Origin: Neocallimastix lanati (nom. inval.)
Taxonomy: Eukaryota; Neocallimastigomycota; Neocallimastigomycetes; Neocallimastigales; Neocallimastigaceae
Direction of reading: 5' to 3'
DNA length: 13,000 nt
Assembly: GCA_016946835.1 (NCBI GenBank)
Contig: JACVTC010000034.1
Span: 1,167,001 to 1,180,000 of the forward strand
The notes under the pieces are model-generated. The model saw only the letters and a program-made list of their open reading frames with translations. It had not been told where the DNA came from and searched no databases. Each line of letters starts with the position of its first letter. Positions within the stretch are counted from its first letter, which is position 1. A program made the position numbers and the translations under genes. Below are positions 1-7,677 of this stretch, in pieces.

Positions 1-1885
1 CTTTTAACCGATTTACGGATATAATTTCAAAAACTTTAATAATATCTTTAATATGTTCTTCTAATGAATTGGAAAAAATAACTAAGTCGTCGATGTAGAT
101 GAACATACATACTCCAATTAGTGGGAAAAAGATCCTGTTCATTTCCCTCTGGAAGGTTGCTGGTGCATTACAGAGACCGAAAGGCATGACACGAAATTGA
201 TAGTTTCCAAAGATAGTAGTGAAACTGGTTTTAGGAATATCATTCTTTGACATTGGAATTTGATGGAATCCTGAAAACAAGTCTATGGTTGTAAAATATT
301 TGACTTTCTTCCCTATGGAGAAAAGGATTTCATCTATTAAGGGTAATGAGTATGCATCTTTTATAGTTAAATCATTCAATTTTCGAAAGTCTATGCACAT
401 TCGCCATTTATTATTTTTTTTAAGAACTAGTATTACAGGGAAAGACCATGGTGAATTGGATGGTTCTATAAGTTTATTATTAATTAACTTGGTGATTTCT
501 TCCTTAAGTGCATCAGCTTGTACCTTTGATAAGCGATAGCATTTTTGTTTGATTGGTTTAGCACCATCTTTCAATTGAATGGTATGTGGTAATAATTTAG
601 TTGACTGTAATTCCTCAATTTTGGTAGCTAAAATATGATAATATTTATTAAATAATTTTTTAACTTGTTTTTTATATTTCCACGGAATTTCCAATATTAA
701 CTTATCAATTATTTCCTTTTTCTCGTCAATATCCTCTTTTTCTTTTACCTTTTTTGTAAAACAAAGTAACAACAATCTGTCTTCTTCTTCATTTGTTTGT
801 TTGGTAGGCAATTCTTCAGTGCTTATACATTTATCCTTTTTGTGTAAAGGTATTATTCTCTCCCAAGTCTCATCTCTGTTCATTCTACAAAGGAAATTGT
901 CAACTGGGTTTATGAAAAGGTGATTTTCTTTAAGTGTTCTATATCCGATTAGTACGTCAAAGATATTTTTATCATGATCAATTATCCTAAAGCTATCTTG
1001 TATTTCTATATTTCCAAATTTTAGTCTCAAATAACAAGTTTCCATAACGATATTCTTATTGGAGAAAACTTGAATAATGTTATCATCAGTGTATCCAGAT
1101 GGAGTTATATTCTTTAATTTGTTAAAGTATTTCCTTGTAATTAAGTTAATGCTAGCACAAGTATCTAGAAACGCTACTCCTGGTGTGTTTTCTACGATAC
1201 ATTCTGCGGTCGCAACGTCTTCTCTGCTTAATGCGGACATCATCACCTTTTCTGGGTTTTCTTCAGTCATCTCAGGGGCTTTCAATTTTAATGCCTTAGA
1301 GAGTTCCGATCTTAGCTTAGGACTCGCATCAATCAATTGGGATATTGAGATATTTGCCATTAGCTTGTTTAGGTCGTCTGTAATGTTGTACCTTTTCCTT
1401 CCTTCCATCATAGACACATGTTTAGTATTGTTATTACCTAGTTGCTTATTCCTTTTTTCTTTTATTGTATCACTTGGTAATGTACTTTGATTCTTATTTG
1501 GTTTATTGATATTGCTGTTATTCTTTTCTGCTTCGGTCTGTATTTCTTTAGTTCTTTCTATTTTTGACATGCTTTTCGCTTTATTTATTGATGGTTGTGC
1601 AATTATTGAAACATCTACTTCTTCAAGTTTTTCCTTGTTGGAATTTTTGTTATTTTCAGTTTCCATGTTATCTTGAGCATACTGAAGGCCTTTAGGGATT
1701 GGTATACTAACTGGGTTTTCTTTTAATGTTCTTATAGTTCTATTTTCATAAGGTTTTGAACCAGAATTATTTTTATTTCTTCTTATAACCGCAGCTAAAA
1801 TTGGTTCTTTTGACTCTGTAGGGTTCTGATAGGTTGTGGTTTGATATACGGGAGTTTCCCTTCTCCCATTTATTAGTTTAAATGA
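1..1885 (-). CDS. pol: Pol polyprotein of element 1 (protease and reverse transcriptase; C-terminus beyond window)
   Basis: This frame is open from just after a TAA at 1886-1888 to the window edge, 628 codons, and lies in the -1 frame relative to gag. It has no plausible own start; translation should enter by frameshifting at 1876-1882. After a charged, Asn/Lys-rich N-terminal linker comes a segment reading ANISISQLIDASPKLRSEL, also present upstream of the protease in element 2. The retropepsin-like site DTCAS is at 1151-1165, with LDTCASINLI context, and the second retropepsin motif DVLIG lies near 890-900. Reverse transcriptase follows: SNSPWSFPV, motif A TIDLFSGFHQ with its Asp at 281-283, MPFGLCNAPATFQ, and the catalytic YIDD at 86-97. 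RNase H and integrase are expected beyond the edge. The protein copies element RNA into DNA in cytoplasmic particles. Family assignment is secure; activity is not shown. Confidence 0.93.
1850..1867 (-). promoter_or_regulatory. Frameshift-stimulating hairpin
   Basis: Eight bases after the slippery heptamer the minus strand reads GGGAG, an eight-base loop AAGGGAAA, then CTCCC: a five-pair GC-rich stem in very AT-rich surroundings. The 8-nt spacer is in the range usual for -1 frameshift stimulators. The loop's AGGG could pair with CCCT at 1820-1823 to make an H-type pseudoknot, but that is only four pairs with a long connecting loop, so the pseudoknot is speculative. Confidence 0.65.
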
Positions 1886-2781
1886 TTATTTTCTTTTTCT
1901 TTATTTTCTCTCTCTTCTATTTCAGCTAACTGCTTAAATGTATAAGGACACCTTCTAAAGATGTGACCTATTTTTCCACATCGGAAGCAAACTATATTTT
2001 CATTGCGATTTGTTTCATTTTGAGATTTATTTTCAAATTCAGTATTATTTACATTTCTTTGGTTAAAATAATTATTATTTTGAAGTGTGCGTCTTTGATT
2101 CTGCTTCTGATTATAATTATAGTTATTATTATAATTATTCCTTCTAGTATTAAAGTAATTATTACTCCTTCTATTATTATTGTATTCATGTTGATATCTT
2201 TCAGATTGATTATTGGACTGGCCATGAAATAGTGTTGTCATTACCGTAACTTTATTTGACGTCTTTATTTGTTCCGCTCTCTCGGCCAATTCAGCTTCTT
2301 CAAACGCGTCTTCTAAATCTTCCGATCGTTGGGTAATTACTTGAGATCTAATGTAAGGTCTATACTTAATTGATTCAATATAATCATCTACAGTAACAAA
2401 TGTTTGGTAAAATTTTGGTAAGCTATCGTAGAGTTTTTTATATCTCCAGTTGAAGTCGGCTATTGTTTCACCCCTTTGAATCTTCAATTTTTGTAGCATT
2501 TTACATTTTTCTTGTGGTGTGATCCTAAGTGCTTCCTCCAAAGCTTCTTTTATCTCTTTTATGGATGGATAAATCTTACCATCTTCAGTTTCCTTTTCTA
2601 GTTCTTGTACTACACCTCTTAGCCTTCCATTTACACATTCTAATGCCCAAATGAATATACTCTTAGGAGATTCTATATCTGCTAGAGCCATCAACCTATT
2701 AAACTCTTCAAACCAAGAGTCCAATTCTCCTGTTGATTCAGTTACTCTTGGTAATAATTTTTGGATTTCTAAAATCTTCAT
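1873..2781 (-). CDS. gag: Gag capsid/nucleocapsid protein of element 1
   Basis: A 302-residue structural protein expected to form the virus-like particle and bind element RNA. Residues about 20-175 match the retrotransposon Gag core: W-F-E-E-F near the start, an FIWAL helix, FNWRYKKLYDSL in the middle and AEEAELAERAEQ-like charged helices at the end, each with a counterpart in element 2. Residues about 190-260 are an Asn/Arg/Tyr/Gln-rich linker. A CCHC zinc knuckle, C-x2-C-x4-H-x4-C, sits at residues 265-278 (1948-1989), where nucleocapsid knuckles belong. The ATG at 2779-2781 is the first Met in an open frame and precedes the Gag core directly. The frame ends at tandem TAA TAA (1870-1875), and the Pol frame overlaps its last codons. 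A fusion through the frameshift would add at least 625 Pol residues. Confidence 0.93.
   Translation of the reverse strand: MKILEIQKLLPRVTESTGELDSWFEEFNRLMALADIESPKSIFIWALECVNGRLRGVVQELEKETEDGKIYPSIKEIKEALEEALRITPQEKCKMLQKLKIQRGETIADFNWRYKKLYDSLPKFYQTFVTVDDYIESIKYRPYIRSQVITQRSEDLEDAFEEAELAERAEQIKTSNKVTVMTTLFHGQSNNQSERYQHEYNNNRRSNNYFNTRRNNYNNNYNYNQKQNQRRTLQNNNYFNQRNVNNTEFENKSQNETNRNENIVCFRCGKIGHIFRRCPYTFKQLAEIEERENKEKENNHLN
1876..1882 (-). promoter_or_regulatory. Programmed -1 ribosomal frameshift slippery heptamer
   Basis: The minus strand reads T TTA AAC in the Gag frame, so it has the X XXY YYZ phasing required for -1 slippage, and it is one of the strongest known slippery heptamers. It is followed immediately by the Gag stop TAA TAA. 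After slipping back one base the ribosome reads CTA ATA AAT and continues in the open Pol frame, giving a junction of HLN to LING. Frame, phasing, position at the very end of gag and the open Pol frame all agree. Efficiency cannot be read from sequence. Confidence 0.88.
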
Positions 2782-2849
2782 TCTCTTACTTTCTATTGTT
2801 AATATTTTAATATTTTATATAACTAATTAAACTGTTATTTTGTTATAAA

Positions 2850-2859
2850 AACCCGACCA
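2850..2859 (-). other. Weak candidate primer-binding site of element 1
   Basis: The minus strand reads TGGTCGGGTT about 70 bases before the gag ATG. A PBS normally begins TGG because it pairs with a tRNA CCA end, and this is the GC-richest TGG word in the immediate leader. No canonical LTR end CA lies directly before it, and it does not match the tRNA-Trp in this window. Given as a candidate only. Confidence 0.2.
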
Positions 2860-2870
2860 GTAATCTTATT

Positions 2871-3003
2871 ATTATACGCTAATTTCTGTGACGTTTCGTC
2901 CCCTGTGTTCATTCCGTCACTTCTCCTCGCACTTGCAAACGACTCGAAGATCTTTACACAGCCCTAATCCCCCACGCTGACCGAAATTAGCAGCTTGTAT
3001 AAT
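2871..3003. other. Structured GC-richer island in the element 1 leader/LTR
   Basis: About 130 bp of near-balanced composition inside AT-rich DNA, 90 bp upstream of gag. The ends are inverted: ATTATAC plus GCTAATTTC (2871-2886) pairs with GAAATTAGC plus GTATAAT (2983-3003), 16 pairs interrupted only by a five-base bulge at 2992-2996. Inside is a second inverted pair, GTGACG at 2888-2893 with CGTCAC at 2915-2920, and a compact GACG TTT CGTC hairpin at 2890-2900. As RNA from element 1 it would be a large stem-loop in the 5' leader, plausibly R/U5 or a packaging structure. That role is inferred. Confidence 0.5.
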
Positions 3004-3109
3004 GCTGAAATTAAAATTACTGTTGTTTAAATAACAAAAGAAGGAAAACTTCTATTACCAGTTGAACAACAATAACAATATTTCAATCCAAAGGTTGATG
3101 GATGGATCA

Positions 3110-3112
<3 letters not shown>

Positions 3113-3201
<89 letters not shown>

Positions 3202-3204
3202 TTT
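3113..3204. repeat. Poly-T tract followed by ATT microsatellite
   Basis: An uninterrupted run of 44 T (3113-3156) passes directly into about 15 copies of ATT. On the minus strand, which is the sense strand of element 1, this is (AAT)n then poly-A. It lies inside the presumed LTR/leader of element 1. Slippage repeat; no coding role. Confidence 0.95.
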
Positions 3205-3361
3205 ATAACTCACTATTACTACTATCACTATTATATATAAATATATTTATTAAAATTCTACACACTAAATTAATTATTATTCAATTATTTATTACTTTAA
3301 CTATATTTTATTCTTTCAATTTATAAAATTTCTTATATTATTGTTATTATTAATTTATACT

Positions 3362-3363
<2 letters not shown>

Positions 3364-3400
<37 letters not shown>
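3364..3400. repeat. Poly-T tract
   Basis: A run of 37 T, flanked by ACTAA on the left and AAATTAGT on the right, so the tract sits in a short inverted repeat (ACTAATTT with AAATTAGT). It lies inside the presumed LTR of element 1. The inverted flanks are short and partly made by the T run itself. Confidence 0.9.
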
Positions 3401-3406
<6 letters not shown>

Positions 3407-3454
3407 GTCTATTCTAAATTATTGAATTAATTATTTTCATATTATTATTGTCTT

Positions 3455-3492
3455 GTCCTGCATAGCTCGCCAAAATTTTTATGGTACAGGAC
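3455..3492 (-). other. Possible 5' LTR terminus hairpin of element 1
   Basis: GTCCTG (3455-3460) and CAGGAC (3487-3492) are inverted, with CCAAAA and TTTT..GG nested inside. On the minus strand the inner part runs from TGTACC to TATGCA, so it starts TG and ends CA as LTR ends do. Palindromic starts of this sort are common at Ty3/gypsy LTR termini. It is a GC-richer patch about 670 bp upstream of gag in element orientation. If it is the LTR start, the LTR would span roughly 2860-3490. No second LTR copy is present to confirm this. Confidence 0.35.
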
Positions 3493-4147
3493 TTTTCATT
3501 TATTTATTTTCAATAATAATATATTCTAATTAATTCTAATTAAACTTATTTAATTATTTCCGAATATTATCTAAACTAATTAAACTCAACATTAATATTC
3601 TAATGTTTTTAAATATTAACTAAGCTCTCTTTTATTTTATTTTAAACCCCTTAACTAACTTAATTATTATTTAAACTTAAAACTATTATATTAACAACAC
3701 AGCTTAACACTAAATTAAAACACCCTTAATTTATTTTACCTTATTTTATTCTAAAATTTAATTTATAAAATTTTGAGAGAGAGTTTTTAATATTTTTTGA
3801 TTTTACAAGTTATTTATAGAATTTAATAAAGTTTTTTAATTGGTTCAAATAAATTTTTAATTAATTAAAATAAAATAATGTATAAAAAATAATAAAATAA
3901 TATATAAAAATAATAAAAATTAAAGTAAAAATAAAAGTAAAAGTAAAAATAAAAATAAAAATATAAAATAAAAATAAATTATAAGATAAAAATAATATAA
4001 TAAAAATTAAAATAAAAATAAAGTAAAAGTAAAAATACAAATAAAAATTTAAAATAAAAATAAAGATATAAAATAAAAATAATATAAAAAAATAAAAACA
4101 AATATAAAATAATAAATTCAATAATATAAGCAATATTAGATTGTTCC
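3493..4147. other. AT-rich spacer with A-rich simple repeats, no gene seen
   Basis: Between the putative element 1 terminus and the first tRNA gene there is only A/T-rich DNA. From about 3860 to 4125 the plus strand is built of AAAAT, AAAAGT and AATAA words. A stretch with AAAGTAAAAGTAAAAATA near 3935 recurs near 4020, which suggests local tandem duplication. Open frames here are low complexity on the opposite strand and overlap the tRNA gene, so I do not call them. Confidence 0.7.
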
Positions 4148-4167
4148 GTATCAAAAAATTCAATGAA
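4148..4167 (+). promoter_or_regulatory. Conserved upstream leader of tRNA-Trp copy 1
   Basis: The 20 bases directly before the mature tRNA, GTATCAAAAAATTCAATGAA, match the 20 bases before copy 2 with one change (C to T at the 14th base). The CAA motif is a common type of Pol III start context upstream of tRNA genes. Retained identity could reflect recent duplication, function, or both. Confidence 0.55.
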
Positions 4168-4239
4168 GGAGGGTTGGCGCAACGGTAGCGCGTCCGCCTC
4201 CAGAGCGGAAGGTTGGGTGTTCGAATCACTCACTCTCCA
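4168..4239 (+). tRNA. tRNA-Trp (anticodon CCA), copy 1
   Basis: A complete 72-base cloverleaf without intron. The acceptor stem GGAGGGT pairs with ACTCTCC with one G-T pair. The D arm is GCGC/GCGC around AACGGTA. The anticodon stem is TCCGC/GCGGA and its loop CTCCAGA carries CCA at 4200-4202 after the invariant T. The variable loop is AGGTT. The T arm is GGGTG/CACTC around TTCGAAT. The discriminator base is A (4239). The TGGCGCAACGGTAGCGCG block is typical of eukaryotic tRNA-Trp and also serves as the Pol III A box; GTTCGAATC is the B box. CCA is not encoded, as expected in eukaryotes. Confidence 0.97.
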
Positions 4240-4250
4240 TTTTTCTTTTT
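4240..4250 (+). terminator. Pol III terminator of tRNA-Trp copy 1
   Basis: TTTTT begins at the base after the discriminator, followed by C and a second TTTTT. This is the usual Pol III oligo-T stop. Confidence 0.85.
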
Positions 4251-4746
4251 ATATTTTTACATTATAAAGATATTTTGATGATTTTACTTAATTATACTAA
4301 CATTAGTAAGATTCTAGTAAGATAAAATTATATTTCATTTTTAGTACAAAAAAACAAAAATTAAATTATCACTTCGTATTATTGATTTTAATATTTTTCA
4401 TTTCAATAATTTTTAGATCTAATTAATCTCAATTTTCAATATTATATTATTCTCTAAAATGTGCTTTCTAATCGTAATAAATCTCTTATCTAGGAAAAGA
4501 TTAGATAGAAAAACCAAGATAAGTTTTTTGATTGATATTCTATTCATATGGATCATCGCATTAATAAAGTAAAACCGATTACTTCCAAGAAGTAATTGGA
4601 AAAAATTATAATTAACCGATTCTTAAATCTAATCTAATGATCGAAAATAAAAGAATAAAAAAATAAAAGATAAATCGATCATCAAAATATAAATTTACGT
4701 TATAAGGAAAATAATACATTAAAAAAATTAAATTATGCAATAAATA

Positions 4747-4803
4747 AAATACAGAATACATTAAAAAATACAGAATACACTATAAAATATAGAATATTAT
4801 ATT
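4747..4803. repeat. 19-bp tandem repeat, three copies
   Basis: Three head-to-tail 19-bp units: AAATACAGAATACATTAAA, AAATACAGAATACACTATA, AAATATAGAATATTATATT. The first two differ at a few 3' positions and the third is more diverged. A small local slippage or duplication product in noncoding DNA. Confidence 0.75.
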
Positions 4804-5019
4804 AATTTCATATTTTAATTTATATAAATAACTAAACTAATAAATTTTAATATTTAAATGAACAATTAAATAAATTAATTTTTAAATGTATAAAAAAGCC
4901 ACTTATAAATAAATGCTTAATAGTAAATTAAATAAATATTTAATATAATATTATTAATTAAATTTAAGTGCACAAATGTAATATATGTTATATAAAAGTT
5001 ATATTAATTATAACTTAAC

Positions 5020-5063
5020 TAAGAATCTATAATTATTTTGTTAAAAATAATTATAGATTCTTA
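5020..5063. repeat. Perfect 20-bp inverted repeat with 4-base loop
   Basis: The left arm at 5020-5039, TAAGAATCTATAATTATTTT, is matched without error by its reverse complement at 5044-5063, with loop GTTA at 5040-5043. It would form a strong cruciform or RNA hairpin. No neighbouring gene explains it as a terminator: the nearest gene, tRNA-Trp copy 1, has its own oligo-T stop 780 bp away. Confidence 0.9.
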
Positions 5064-5287
5064 TACACAAATGGAAAAATTCGAAAAAATTATTTAATTA
5101 TGGAGAAAAACAAAACTTTAGTACAAAAAAGATTAATAATTTAAAATAAAACTGAACAAAACAATATTTAATTTGCTTTATAATTTATTTATTAAAAAAC
5201 TAAACTAATTTATTTAATAATTAAACATAAATTATTCAATTAATTAAACTATTTAAATTATTTCATATTTATTTTTATAATTATTAC

Positions 5288-5804
<517 letters not shown>

Positions 5805-5807
5805 TTT

Positions 5808-5842
5808 ATTGTTATTGTTATTGTTATTGTTATTGTTATTGT
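5808..5842. repeat. ATTGTT hexamer repeat adjoining the ATT array
   Basis: Five full ATTGTT units and one partial follow the ATT array after a TTT interruption. This looks like a derived higher-order unit from the same slippage-prone tract after an A to G change. Confidence 0.9.
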
Positions 5843-6691
5843 CATAGTTATTATTTTTAGAAATTATTTTTTTCATATATTTATATTCAATTTCATATTT
5901 AAAGTTTAATATCTTTGGTATGAAAAGGAATTTAAATATTTAATTTAAATATTTATTAATTCATTTATAATTAATAGATAACTAAAATTACTAATAACAT
6001 GTTAAATAAAAATTCCATAATAGAACATAACAATAAAATAAATTAATAATTATATAGACATAATATAAAAATTATTATTAATTAAAAGCTAAAAATAGTA
6101 TTTTCTATAAAAAAAAATAATAAAATAATGTATAAATAAAAAAGGGAGAATTAATAAAGATTAATATCAATATAATAATAATAAAATTTTAACTTATAAT
6201 TCCCGAACCATTACATTTTAGTGAAAAGAATATTTTATTCTTTTATTTAAGTTAAAATTAGATATCTTCAATAAAATAAATCGCCCTCAATTTGAGAAAA
6301 AGAAGATGATTTATTATTACCATCTTCTTTACATTGAATAAAAAAAATTTTCAATTTTATTATTAAATATAAATAAGTATATATTTTTTGTTTGTTGGTC
6401 ATATCTCGCTGTAAATTTTTTAATGAATTGACTTTTTTTTCAATAACTCAAGAGAGCCACTAATAACTAGTACAATATTAGATTATAAATCTAATAAATT
6501 AACAGTATATATTAATATTAAAATTCAAAATTATTTAATCAAAAATTACTTTTTTTAAAATGACTTTACCACCTTTTCTAATATTAGAATTGTATCCTAT
6601 CAAAAAAATTTAAAAATACAAAAAAAATTTCATCTAAAATAGTAAACAATATATATTAACAAAAATGAATAATAAAAAAAATTAAAACAAC
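5843..6691. other. AT-rich spacer, no gene seen
   Basis: No coding frame or RNA gene is visible. It contains an inverted pair AAAGAAGATG with CATCTTCTTT at 6299-6330 (ten perfect pairs, 12-base loop). Two short pieces resemble the tRNA-Trp upstream flank: CAATATTAGATT at 6473-6484 and a longer one at 6579-6612. Confidence 0.6.
6579..6612 (+). repeat. Degenerate orphan copy of the tRNA-Trp upstream flank
   Basis: AATATTAGAATTGTATCC then TATCAAAAAAATTT aligns with the plus-strand flank of tRNA-Trp copy 1 at about 4132-4160 (AATATTAGATTGTTCCG then TATCAAAAAATT) with few changes. No tRNA follows it. It may be the relic of a third copy or of a rearrangement. AT-rich composition raises the chance of accidental similarity. 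Confidence 0.4.
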
Positions 6692-6696
6692 AAAAA
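6692..6696 (-). terminator. Pol III terminator of tRNA-Trp copy 2
   Basis: On the minus strand TTTTT follows the discriminator base directly, matching the first T5 of copy 1. Confidence 0.8.
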
Positions 6697-6768
6697 TGGA
6701 GAGTGAGTGATTCGAACACCCAACCTTCCGCTCTGGAGGCGGACGCGCTACCGTTGCGCCAACCCTCC
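6697..6768 (-). tRNA. tRNA-Trp (anticodon CCA), copy 2
   Basis: Base-for-base identical to the copy at 4168-4239 over all 72 positions, including the discriminator A, on the opposite strand and facing it. Same cloverleaf, CCA anticodon and internal A and B boxes, no intron. The shared sequence continues 20 bp upstream with one difference and 5 T downstream, then stops. That pattern suggests a duplication with decay of the flanks, or gene conversion. Confidence 0.97.
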
Positions 6769-6788
6769 TTCATTAAATTTTTTGATAC
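6769..6788 (-). promoter_or_regulatory. Conserved upstream leader of tRNA-Trp copy 2
   Basis: On the minus strand GTATCAAAAAATTTAATGAA precedes the tRNA directly, 19 of 20 identical to the leader of copy 1. Farther upstream the two flanks do not align. Confidence 0.55.
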
Positions 6789-7392
6789 AAGATGAAAAGA
6801 AAAATAATGATATTTTAAAATTATTATTAAATTATATTAATTATATAAAGTTTGTAAAATATATATTATTATAAAATTAAAATTAATTATATAAAAATGA
6901 TGAATTATATTAATTATAAATCATATAAAATAATATTATTATAGTATAAAATTTAATTATTATAATATAAACTTTTATATTAATGTTTATATAAAATATA
7001 ACAATTATGATTTAATATAGAGATAATAATTATAAAAAAAATATATAAAAATATTATAAAAAAAAAAAAAATGTTTTTGTTAAAAAAAAAAATTATTGAT
7101 ATATGTTAATTAGTAATAGTTGATTTAATATAAGAAAAATGTTTTAATTAGTTAAGATAGTAGTTTAGTTATTAGTTTTAATAAAATTAGTTGTTTAAGT
7201 AATTAATTGTAGAATATTATAATTAAATTACAATTATTAATTGTTAATTAATATGATAAAAATAAAATAAAATAAAATAAAATAAAATAAAAATAAAATA
7301 TTACAAAACAAATATCCTAAAATAAAAATTTTAAATAATTAAATAAAATAATTAATATTATTATTAGAATATATAATTTAGTACAATTCCCC
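6789..7392. other. AT-rich spacer, no gene seen
   Basis: Almost pure A/T with scattered TAATTAT and AAATATA words. No coding frame, RNA gene or long inverted repeat is apparent apart from the pentamer repeat listed separately. Confidence 0.65.
7258..7300. repeat. AAAAT pentamer repeat
   Basis: About eight AAAAT units in tandem, with one six-base variant near the right end. Simple slippage repeat in noncoding DNA. Confidence 0.85.
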
Positions 7393-7477
7393 AGTGTAGC
7401 GCCCAAAACTATTATAAATACGAATATTTTAAAATATATCGTATCATATTTTTGGTGGAGAATCCGGGCGCTGCACT
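7393..7477 (+). other. TG...CA bounded hairpin island, possible LTR terminus or PBS region of element 2
   Basis: AGTGTAGCGCCC (7393-7404) and GGGCGCTGCACT (7466-7477) are inverted with one T-G pair. Without the outer two bases the unit starts TG at 7395 and ends CA at 7475. A second hairpin lies inside at 7418-7444 (ATACGA...TCGTAT with a nearly continuous stem). TGTAGCGCCC resembles the palindromic start of many Ty3/gypsy LTRs. TGGTGGAGA at 7453-7461 is complementary to the 3' CCA end, discriminator and first five acceptor bases of the tRNA-Trp in this window, so it could also be a primer-binding site. The two readings conflict and neither is proven. Confidence 0.4.
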
Positions 7478-7677
7478 ATTAAATTATATGAAAATAATAA
7501 TAATATTATAAAAAAAAAAAAAAAAAAAAAAATTTATTTTTTTTTTTTTATTAAAATATATATATATATAATAGTAAAAATAAATAAATAATATTAGAGA
7601 TAAGTTGAACTAAATAAGAAAATAAATAACGTATTAAATATAAGTTTTCTTTCATTTTTTTTAGTAGTTAACTAATA
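7478..7677 (+). other. Element 2 leader
   Basis: An AT-rich 200-bp stretch with an A run (about 7511-7531), a T run (about 7536-7549) and TA repeats (about 7556-7570). Unlike the leader of element 1 it has no GC-rich folded domain. An in-frame TAA at 7669-7671 lies three codons before the ATG, which fixes the start of the long frame downstream of it. Confidence 0.6.

Larger units (their letters stand above)
1..3492 (-). mobile_element. Element 1: Ty3/gypsy-type LTR retrotransposon, 3' part cut by window edge
   Basis: The minus strand carries, in order, a leader, gag, a frameshift site, protease and reverse transcriptase, which is the Ty3/gypsy order with protease before RT. The coding part from 2781 down to the left edge has no disabling stop or frameshift other than the programmed one, so the copy looks young or selected. 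RNase H, integrase and the 3' LTR would lie to the left of the window. The outer boundary given here is the hairpin at 3455-3492, taken as a possible LTR terminus. That boundary is inference, because the other LTR is not in view. Confidence 0.75.
4251..5287. other. AT-rich spacer, no gene seen
   Basis: No credible coding frame or RNA gene. Besides the items listed separately, two short inverted pairs stand out: CCGATTACTT with AAGTAATTGG at 4575-4599 (ten pairs, one G-T, five-base loop) and ATGATCGA with TCGATCAT at 4637-4682. AACCGATT occurs twice (about 4573 and 4614). These give the 4440-4690 stretch slightly more complexity than its surroundings. Confidence 0.6.

Noticed and set aside
1077-1490. 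A 137-codon plus-strand open frame opposite pol of element 1
   Set aside because: Lies antisense to a well-supported protease region and has no recognisable domain. The same applies to the plus-strand frames at 285-539 and 1963-2232.
1867-1869. ATG just after the gag stops as an independent start for pol
   Set aside because: It lies in the gag frame, not in the pol frame, so it cannot start the protease-RT reading frame; the frameshift explains expression better.
3861-4233. Minus-strand frames of 84 and 122 codons upstream of and through the first tRNA
   Set aside because: Their N-termini are the antisense of the tRNA-Trp gene and the rest is Phe/Ile/Tyr-rich translation of A-rich DNA.
4490-4690. 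Possible small structured RNA because of several short inverted repeats
   Set aside because: Stems are 8-10 pairs, unrelated to one another, with no Pol III boxes and no recognised family motif; listed only as part of the spacer.
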